Source: Altererythrobacter xiamenensis
GTDB taxonomy: Bacteria; Pseudomonadota; Alphaproteobacteria; Sphingomonadales; Sphingomonadaceae
Reading direction: 5' to 3'
Assembly: GCF_900177715.1 (NCBI RefSeq)
Contig: NZ_FXWG01000001.1
Coordinates: 1,013,164-1,077,163, forward strand
DNA: 64,000 nt
The notes beneath the pieces are model-generated. The model worked only from the letters and a program-made list of their open reading frames with translations, did not search any database and was not told the origin of the DNA. Positions 57,862 through 64,000 of this stretch are shown piece by piece (position 1 is the first letter of the stretch; each line of letters starts with the position of its first letter). Made by a program: the position numbers and the translations under genes.

Positions 57862-60363
57862 TCAGTCTCCGAACCTGATCTTGAACCGGACGCCGATCTG
57901 GCGCGGCGGCAGGATGTGGGTCGAGAAAGCGCGCGGATAGACGTTGCCGCCTTCGAAATCCGTCACGATCTGGTTGTTGAGCGCGGTGCCGATGGCGCCT
58001 GTTTCCGCGAACTTGTCGAACACATTGTCGACGAACAGGGTCGCCGACCAGCGGTCCGCTTCGTAGCTGACCGATGTATTGGCAACGCCATAGCCATCAA
58101 GCGTGAGGCTTGAGCCCCTGCCGCCTGCGCGGGTGAGGACGCTGCTCTGGTAGGAATAGCTCGCGTTGAAGACCAGCCCGTCGCCATTGCTGAGCGGATA
58201 CTCGTAGGAGCCGAAGAGCGAGAACTGCGTCTTCGGCGAACCGGGCAGCCGGTCGCCATCCTCGCCATCCTCGAAGTCCGAACCGAAGCCGGGCGGTGTG
58301 ATCGTCCGGATGAGGTCGGGCGTCAGCGTGGTCAGCTGTGAATCGATATAGCTGAAGTTGCCGCGCAACTGCAGGCGCTCGGTCGGCCGCCAGTTGGCAG
58401 ACAGCTCGACACCCTTCGATTCCGCACCGCCGCCATTGACCGTGATCGGGATATTGGCGTTGACTGTGGAAGAGCCCAGCTGCGGGTCGATCCAGTCGAT
58501 GTAATAGACCGCACCATTCAGCGTCAGTGCCCCGTTCGCGAGCGTAGATTTGAAGCCCAGCTCGTAGTTACGTGTCTTGTCGGGCGTGAACTGACGTTCG
58601 TCGCGGATCGAGAAGTCGTCCGGCCCAGGGCCGAACTGCTGTCCCGGTGCGAGCGCGCAGGCACCCTGCGTCGCATTCGGATCGTAAGCACCGCACTCAC
58701 CCACGCCGTTGACGCCGCCGATGCGATAGCCTTCGCTGACCGTTGCATAGACCAGCAGGTCCGGATTGACTTCCCAGCTCGCGTTGAACTTGAACAGGAA
58801 GCCGTCGTCCTTCTGCGCCAGCTCGGGATCGAACGGATTCTGGCTGATCTCGTCCAGCGTTTGCGGGGTGTAGCTCAGCGGTTCGAATAGCGGGAAATCG
58901 ACCGAGGAGGCCGCCTTCAGGCTGTAATCGTAATAGCGCCCACCGGCCGTCAGCGTCAGCGCGTCGAACAGAGTGTAACTCAGCTCGCCGAATAGCGCCG
59001 TTTCCGTCAGCCGGATGCGGTCGGTCGAGAAATATTCGAGCGCATCGGGCCGGTCGGTCAGGCCGAAGTCAAGCGCCGGCTGGTTCACATAAGGCACGTA
59101 GTTCGGGACAAACTCGGATGACGAGGCAGCCGCATCGTACCGGTTGTAATAGCCGCCGATGATCCAGCTGAACGGTCCACCATGGGTCGAGACCAGGCGC
59201 AGTTCCTGGTTGATCCGCTCTTCCTCACCCACTTCGCGGGTGAAGGAAGTGAAGCTCGGGAACAGCTCGTAGCTGTATTCGAGCGTGATCAGCAGCGTCG
59301 TCTGGTCGCGCTGACCATCGTCGCTGTAATTGCTCCAGCCGGTGGCCGAAGTCAGTTCGGCGAAACCGAGATCGGCGACCACTTCCAGAGCGAGGAGATC
59401 GTTCTTGATCTCGTTCGGTTCGCGAACGCGGAAGGCGTTTTCATAACGGCCGACGCTCGCTTCGCCTTCGAGCAGGCCCGGTACGATATCGCGATAATGC
59501 GACACGCGCCGCCCTTCGATGTCCGATTCCTGATAGTAATAGGTCAGCGTCGCATCGAGGCTGTCGGTCGGCTGCCAGCGCGCCGCGATCCGGCCCGAGA
59601 GCGTTTCTTCGCCATCGGCATCCTTGATCCGGTTGAGCCCATCGGCCGTGTCCGGATTGGTCACACCGATCTGGTCGACGACGTTGACGTAGTCGATGAA
59701 GCCGGAATCGTCGGTCCAGTCGAGCGAACCGCGGATGGCGAGCGTGTCGGTCAGGCCGAAGTTCACGGTAAAGCCGGTTTCATGGCTGAGGCTCGACGCC
59801 TTGGAGTATTTCGAGGCCTCGGCGCGCACGATCACGGTCGTTTCGCCGAATTTCGGCTTGGTCGGGATGTAACGGATCGCGCCGCCCAGCGTGCCTGCAC
59901 CGTAAAGCGTGCCCTGCGGCCCGAGCAGCACTTCGACGCGTTCGAGATCGTTCAGCTTGAGGTCGACGAAGACCGGGATCTCGCCAAGGTAGGTGGCGAC
60001 CGTGCCGCCGCCGTCATTATTGCCGTCGCCCGATCCGATCGCATCGACGTTGAGGCCGCGCACGATGACGGGGTTGCCCTGGCGGCCGCCGCGATCGACG
60101 ATATTGATGCCGGGCACGAAGGGCAGGAGATCGGAAAGCTCGGTAAGGCCTTGCTCTTCGATCTGTTCCTGGCCGACCGCCGCGATGTTGAGCGGAATGT
60201 CCTGGACGCTTTCGGCACGGCGGGTCGCCGTGACGATGATTTCGTTGTTGACCGGTTGCGGAGCAGCTTCCTGCGCCATTGCGGGCACCGCATAAGCCGA
60301 TGCCAAGATCGTGCTGCCCAGAAGAGCAGTGCGCGCGACCCCGTTGGTATATTGTATGTTCAT
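57862..60363 (-). CDS. TonB-dependent outer membrane receptor
   Basis: An 833-residue receptor with a signal peptide (LLGSTILASAYAVPAMAQ). The plug domain has NEIIVTATRRAESVQDIPLN and LLGPQGTLYGAGTLGG, with a loop GSGDGNNDGGGTVATYLG suited to metal or ligand contact. The long barrel follows and ends RFKIRFGD. This is the large substrate-uptake type and not a siderophore receptor with a known marker. It is divergent from a TPR-sulfotransferase gene with only a 26-base gap, and has its own terminator. Confidence 0.94.
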   Translation of the reverse strand: MNIQYTNGVARTALLGSTILASAYAVPAMAQEAAPQPVNNEIIVTATRRAESVQDIPLNIAAVGQEQIEEQGLTELSDLLPFVPGINIVDRGGRQGNPVIVRGLNVDAIGSGDGNNDGGGTVATYLGEIPVFVDLKLNDLERVEVLLGPQGTLYGAGTLGGAIRYIPTKPKFGETTVIVRAEASKYSKASSLSHETGFTVNFGLTDTLAIRGSLDWTDDSGFIDYVNVVDQIGVTNPDTADGLNRIKDADGEETLSGRIAARWQPTDSLDATLTYYYQESDIEGRRVSHYRDIVPGLLEGEASVGRYENAFRVREPNEIKNDLLALEVVADLGFAELTSATGWSNYSDDGQRDQTTLLITLEYSYELFPSFTSFTREVGEEERINQELRLVSTHGGPFSWIIGGYYNRYDAAASSSEFVPNYVPYVNQPALDFGLTDRPDALEYFSTDRIRLTETALFGELSYTLFDALTLTAGGRYYDYSLKAASSVDFPLFEPLSYTPQTLDEISQNPFDPELAQKDDGFLFKFNASWEVNPDLLVYATVSEGYRIGGVNGVGECGAYDPNATQGACALAPGQQFGPGPDDFSIRDERQFTPDKTRNYELGFKSTLANGALTLNGAVYYIDWIDPQLGSSTVNANIPITVNGGGAESKGVELSANWRPTERLQLRGNFSYIDSQLTTLTPDLIRTITPPGFGSDFEDGEDGDRLPGSPKTQFSLFGSYEYPLSNGDGLVFNASYSYQSSVLTRAGGRGSSLTLDGYGVANTSVSYEADRWSATLFVDNVFDKFAETGAIGTALNNQIVTDFEGGNVYPRAFSTHILPPRQIGVRFKIRFGD

Positions 60364-60389
60364 GATAAAAGGTTCCTCATGTTATTTCG

Positions 60390-62063
60390 TTGAGAGGCAC
60401 CAGTCCCGATGCTGCAAAGCAGCAAGCGCATTTGGTGCGACGGACGCGCAAGATTGTCAAACCCGACAGGCGGAGATACGAAATTTCCGGAAAACTATCC
60501 TCGATCAGTGTTGCCAAAAGGGAACTATTCGCCGGGAGGTTCGAACAGGCCCATGCCGCAGCGCAGCAAGTCCTTCGCTCAAACCCGCAGGAAATCGAGG
60601 CCGTGCTGGTCATGGCAGCCATCGCCGTCGAGCACGGCAATGCGCCCGGAGCGGCCAAATTATGTGACATCCTGGTCAAGGGCGGGGTGGAGCATTGCTG
60701 GCTTTCCGTGCTGCAGGCGCGAACAGCGTTGTTGCAACAGGACCAGGATGCCGCGCGAAGCCATGCGCGCCAGGCCAGCGCGCTCGGGACCGAAGACCCG
60801 CATATCGCCAACCAGCTTGGCGTGATCCTGTCACGCACGGGATGGCACGCCGAAGCGGTCCCCCCGATGCGCCTCGCGGTCGAACACGTGCCGAAGAACC
60901 CCGACTATCGCTACAATCTCGCGGTGGCACTTCAGTTCGAAGGAGAGCTTGCCGAAGCGGAACTGCAATTCCGCGAGTTGGTTCGGCTCGACCCGGGACA
61001 TGCCAGCGGCTGGCTGGCGCTGGTCCAGTTGGCGAAGGAACCGGACAAGGGTTGGCAGGAGACACTCGAGAGACAGCTTGCGGCAAGCAGCGATCCGGAC
61101 CAGCGGCTCCTGTTCGGCCATGCGCTCGCGCGGCTGGCCGAGAGCGCCGAGGAATGGGACGCATCGCTCACCTGGCTCGACCGGGCGAAAGGAGCGAAAC
61201 GCGGCGAAGTCGATCACGACCGTAAGACGACCGGGGCGCTGGTCGATGCGGCCATTGCTTCGTCCTCCACGCAGTCCATCGCCGAAACGCCGGAGGGTGA
61301 TGAGCGCCCGATCTTCATCGTCGGCATGCCCCGCAGTGGAACCACGCTGGTCGAGCGCATCCTGTCCTCGCACTCTCAGGTCACTTCCGTCGGCGAGCTG
61401 TCCGATTTCGCCATCCTGCTCAAACGGACGCTCGGCACGCCGGGGCCGCATGTGCTGGAGCCGCAGATCCTCGAAGCGGCGGCCAAGGCTCCCGACCTGG
61501 ACCCGGTCGGCCAGGAATATCTGCGCCGCGCCGGCATGCTGGCAAAAGACAGCCCCCGCTTCATCGACAAGATGCCGTTCAATTCCTTCTACGTGCCTGC
61601 AATCCTGCGGGCATTGCCTGGCGCGCGCGTGATCTGCCTCAGGCGCTCTCCCTTCGATATGCTCTTCGCAAATTACCGCCAGCTCTTCGCGACCGGCTTC
61701 AGCTATTACAGCTACAATTACGACTTCGGTGACACGGCCCATTTCGTCGCGCAGTTCGAGCGCATGGCGAAGGCTTACCAAGCCGCTCTGCCAGAGGGCC
61801 GGTTCATGGCGATCGCGTATGAGGACATCATCGAAGACCAGCGCGGCAAGACCGAAGAATTGCTCGCGTTCTGCGACCTCGATTGGGAAGAAGCCTGCAT
61901 GGACTTCCACCAGAACCGCGATCCCGTCGCCACGGCGAGTTCGGTTCAGGTGCGCCAGCCGCTCTATTCAAGCTCGATCGCCCAATGGCGCCGCTACTCC
62001 GAAGGGGGGCAACGCGCAGTCGAGGAGCTTGGGCGGTACGGGATCAAAGCCGGCGTAGATTGA
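60390..62063 (+). CDS. TPR-sulfotransferase protein
   Basis: A protein of up to 557 residues. The N-terminal half (about 45-280) is built of tetratricopeptide-like helical pairs (GRFEQAHAAAQQVLRSNP; YNLAVALQFEGELAEAELQFRELVRLDPGHASGW). The C-terminal half (about 300-540) is a sulfotransferase fold with the 5'-phosphosulfate loop IFIVGMPRSGTTLVE and the 3'-phosphate motif RRSPFDMLFANY. The first in-frame start is a TTG at 60390, only 26 bases from the divergent receptor start; a start further in is possible. Genes of this kind often lie next to TonB receptors in sphingomonads and Caulobacter relatives (recollection), so a role in modifying a substrate or the receptor is possible. Confidence 0.88.
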   Translation: MRGTSPDAAKQQAHLVRRTRKIVKPDRRRYEISGKLSSISVAKRELFAGRFEQAHAAAQQVLRSNPQEIEAVLVMAAIAVEHGNAPGAAKLCDILVKGGVEHCWLSVLQARTALLQQDQDAARSHARQASALGTEDPHIANQLGVILSRTGWHAEAVPPMRLAVEHVPKNPDYRYNLAVALQFEGELAEAELQFRELVRLDPGHASGWLALVQLAKEPDKGWQETLERQLAASSDPDQRLLFGHALARLAESAEEWDASLTWLDRAKGAKRGEVDHDRKTTGALVDAAIASSSTQSIAETPEGDERPIFIVGMPRSGTTLVERILSSHSQVTSVGELSDFAILLKRTLGTPGPHVLEPQILEAAAKAPDLDPVGQEYLRRAGMLAKDSPRFIDKMPFNSFYVPAILRALPGARVICLRRSPFDMLFANYRQLFATGFSYYSYNYDFGDTAHFVAQFERMAKAYQAALPEGRFMAIAYEDIIEDQRGKTEELLAFCDLDWEEACMDFHQNRDPVATASSVQVRQPLYSSSIAQWRRYSEGGQRAVEELGRYGIKAGVD

Positions 62064-62078
62064 GTGAAATCCTGACCT

Positions 62079-62148
62079 CCCGCACCCTCCGCCCTTCCAC
62101 CCGGAGCCTGACGGGATACCATCCGGGTGGAAGGGCGGAGGGTGCGGG
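62079..62148. repeat. Interspersed palindromic repeat, copy B
   Basis: A perfect 27-bp inverted repeat (arms starting CCCGCACCCTCCGCCC, centre GCCTGACGGGATACCA, 16 bases). It begins 15 bases after the sulfotransferase stop and precedes the dCTP deaminase gene. Copy A, 4.4 kb away, shares the arms and all but one base of the centre. Confidence 0.9.
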
Positions 62149-62243
62149 TGGCCGGGCCGCTAACCGACCAAGCCACCAAACCTCCCACATCTAAATTTCC
62201 ACGTCCGCTTGCCCTGCCAGCGCCCATGCGGAATCAATCCCGC

Positions 62244-62798
62244 ATGGCGATTCTTTCCGACAAATGGATCCGCGAACAGGCGCAGACGCATGGCATGATC
62301 GAGCCGTTCGTCGAGGCGCAGCGGCGCGAAGGCGTGATCAGCTACGGGCTGAGCTCATACGGCTATGACGCGCGCGTCGCGCCCGAGTTCAAGATCTTCA
62401 CCAATGTCGACAGCGCGGTGGTCGACCCCAAGGACTTTGCCTCGAACAGCTTCGTCGACCGCGAAACCGATGTCTGCGTGATCCCGCCCAACAGCTTCGC
62501 GCTGGCCCGCACGGTCGAGTATTTCCGCGTGCCGGAAGACGTTCTGGTGATCTGCCTCGGCAAGTCGACCTATGCCCGCTGCGGCATCATCGTGAACGTC
62601 ACCCCGCTGGAGCCGGGCTGGGAGGGCCATGTGACGCTGGAGTTTTCGAACACCACGCCGCTTCCCGCCAAGATCTACGCCAATGAGGGCGCGTGCCAGT
62701 TCCTCTTCCTCAAGGGGAACGAGCGCTGCGAGACGAGCTACAAGGACCGCGCGGGCAAATATATGGGTCAGAAGGGCGTGACCCTGCCGCGCCTCTGA
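62244..62798 (+). CDS. dcd: dCTP deaminase
   Basis: A 184-residue enzyme that converts dCTP to dUTP in pyrimidine synthesis. Motifs are [21 protein letters not shown] at the start, [42 protein letters not shown] and [11 protein letters not shown] at the end. The length equals the usual ~185 residues when started at 62244, so further in-frame sequence upstream (to 62127), which runs into the palindromic repeat, is not coding. Confidence 0.96.
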   Translation: MAILSDKWIREQAQTHGMIEPFVEAQRREGVISYGLSSYGYDARVAPEFKIFTNVDSAVVDPKDFASNSFVDRETDVCVIPPNSFALARTVEYFRVPEDVLVICLGKSTYARCGIIVNVTPLEPGWEGHVTLEFSNTTPLPAKIYANEGACQFLFLKGNERCETSYKDRAGKYMGQKGVTLPRL

Positions 62799-62821
62799 TG
62801 GTCACGCCGGGGGCGCGTTGA

Positions 62822-63688
62822 TCAGGCTCTCGCCGAAACCAGCCAGGCCTTGCAGCCCATCATCACGCCTTCGCCAGCGACGAGGTATCGTTCGAAGAGA
62901 GCCTTGAGATCCTCGCTCGCGCGCTGGCGTATTGCGTCATCCTGTTCATCGAGGATGCGCCCGACACCAAGTGACGACAGGACGAAGCGAACCGCCTCTT
63001 CAGGCGAGGTCTTCGGACCGCCAATCGCCTGCTCGCCTTCGTAGGCGGCAATCTCGATCTCGCCGAAACCTCCGCCCGTCAGCACCTCGCTCAGATAGTC
63101 GACGTCTTCGAAGGCGAAGGGTCCGGGCGCGCGAGGAACTGCGGGCGGCACTTCGACATGCTGGCGCACCACTCCCATCAGTTCCATCATCCAGAGATTG
63201 TCACGCGGAGGCCCCCAGACCGCGAGGTCGATCCGGGCACCGGGGCTCAACATGGCGTGCAGATTGGCAAAAGCGGGGATCGGATCGTCGAAGAACATCG
63301 ACCCGAAGCGAGAAAAAAGCCGGTCGAACGGGGCATCGTCCAGACGCGCGGTCGCGGCATCTGCGCAGACAAAGCGTGCATTGCCTATCCCCTCGGCCGC
63401 CGAACGTCTCTCCGCTTCTTCGACGAGCATGGGCGCAACATCGAGGCCAATCGCCTTGCCAGCCGGCGCGACGGCTCGAGCAATTGCACGCGTGGTTGCG
63501 CCCCCGCCGGGGCCGACATCGAGCACTGTTTCGCCCGGCTGATAAGCTGCTCTCTCCAGCAAGGCAGCGCCGATCGGCGCGATCATGCTTTCGAACCGGT
63601 CGAGACTGGCAAGCCATCTCTCGCCCATTTCGCCGGACCAGTCCTCGGCATGAAGGTCCTCGGGAGAATTGGTCGCTTCGTTGCTCAC
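62822..63688 (-). CDS. Class I SAM-dependent methyltransferase
   Basis: A 288-residue methyltransferase. The SAM-binding motif VLDVGPGGGATTRAI is at about residues 50-64, followed by GLDVAPMLVEEAE, DAATARLDDAPFDRLFSRFGSMFF and LSPGARIDLAVWGPP. The start is the GTG at 63688, with AGGAG seven bases upstream. A longer open frame to 63955 has no start signal or family-like sequence. The substrate is not evident; the last ~80 residues are the variable substrate-selecting region. It is convergent with dcd. Confidence 0.88.
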   Translation of the reverse strand: MSNEATNSPEDLHAEDWSGEMGERWLASLDRFESMIAPIGAALLERAAYQPGETVLDVGPGGGATTRAIARAVAPAGKAIGLDVAPMLVEEAERRSAAEGIGNARFVCADAATARLDDAPFDRLFSRFGSMFFDDPIPAFANLHAMLSPGARIDLAVWGPPRDNLWMMELMGVVRQHVEVPPAVPRAPGPFAFEDVDYLSEVLTGGGFGEIEIAAYEGEQAIGGPKTSPEEAVRFVLSSLGVGRILDEQDDAIRQRASEDLKALFERYLVAGEGVMMGCKAWLVSARA

Positions 63689-64000
63689 CTGCTCGCTCCT
63701 GTCGTGTCGAAGGCCTCCAGTCTGGCCCGTAAACGCGTCGGAGGGAAGCCTTGTGACATTGAGCCGCGCCCGTTTCCTAAGTCGGGCCAATCCGCTTGAA
63801 GCTGGCCGATGGATTATTCGCCTTGCCCCATCGCAGCGCAGTTCGATCGCGCGCTCGCGAGTGACACTGCTCGACACAATTGCACTTGCAAACCAGCCCG
63901 TCCTCCATATTTGACGGGGGTTACCGGGCCCCTCTGGCGATAGCTCTTCGTGCAATCGCGATGTCGGAACAAATGGTTTTTCAGGATCGTTTGATCGGAC
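63689..64000. other. Non-coding end of window
   Basis: No gene supported. Reading frames here are extensions of, or antisense to, the methyltransferase frame. The promoter of the methyltransferase must lie near 63690-63800. Confidence 0.45.

Overview
This looks like chromosome of an alphaproteobacterium, most likely a sphingomonad of the Erythrobacteraceae type. I infer this from gene content: two TonB-dependent receptors (one paired with a TPR-sulfotransferase), HWE-type sensor kinase architecture, paired acyl-CoA dehydrogenases, several glutathione S-transferases, an SLC45-like sugar transporter next to a GH13 enzyme, and a serine-recombinase/DUF2924/DUF3489 cassette. No rRNA, tRNA or CRISPR array is visible. 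I read the sequence by eye, so family names are recognition calls and not database hits.

Region 1 (about 1-20.8 kb) has an accessory character. It opens with a minus-strand DUF3489-DUF2924-serine recombinase cassette ending in a clear terminator. It closes with a broken ImmA/IrrE peptidase gene and a tract of TTCCCTG-type repeats. A ~77-bp diverged repeat beside the recombinase (222-298) recurs in the same orientation at 20652-20728. Between them is a catabolic cluster (3.3-15.7 kb): epoxide hydrolase, two GSTs, a nitronate-monooxygenase-like flavoprotein, an MpaB-like oxygenase, two acyl-CoA dehydrogenases, a TetR regulator, a TonB receptor and a feruloyl-CoA-synthetase-like ligase. Four TTATCA-n2/4-TGATAA palindromes lie in the promoters around the TetR gene and define a probable local regulon. 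Next comes a nitric-oxide type module (NsrR-like Rrf2 regulator divergent from a group III truncated globin, a membrane protein and a frameshifted DUF1971 gene), then a secreted alpha/beta hydrolase.

Region 2 (21-28.4 kb) carries signalling and stress genes: a Crp/Fnr regulator, a 1462-residue CheB-CheR-PAS-GAF-PAS-HWE kinase-receiver hybrid, a GNAT acetyltransferase and a ClpP-like peptidase.

Region 3 (28.4-41.8 kb) is the most unusual part. It is a minus-strand operon encoding a CHASE2 protein with a degenerate kinase module, a single-domain response regulator, a CapC/PgsC-like membrane protein with a large C-terminal domain, an unknown membrane-anchored protein, a metallohydrolase-like protein and a giant CapB/PgsB-like (Mur-ligase-fold) protein. 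The last four genes are linked by ATGA overlaps. A REC-Hpt phosphotransfer protein and a predicted beta-barrel protein are divergent from it. I interpret it as a membrane amide-ligase system related to poly-gamma-glutamate synthesis, with unknown product.

Region 4 (42-64 kb) is metabolic. It holds an SLC45-like transporter with a GH13 lipoprotein, a TolB-propeller/amidohydrolase, two tandem APC permeases (the second apparently starting at ATC), an acyl-CoA dehydrogenase with an ACAD10-like phosphotransferase fused to a DUF6285-like domain, an aldehyde dehydrogenase, a GST, methylthioadenosine phosphorylase, a secreted protein of unknown function, the TonB receptor and sulfotransferase pair, dCTP deaminase and a methyltransferase. 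Two copies of a ~70-bp interspersed palindrome (57695-57768 and 62079-62148) sit in intergenic gaps here.
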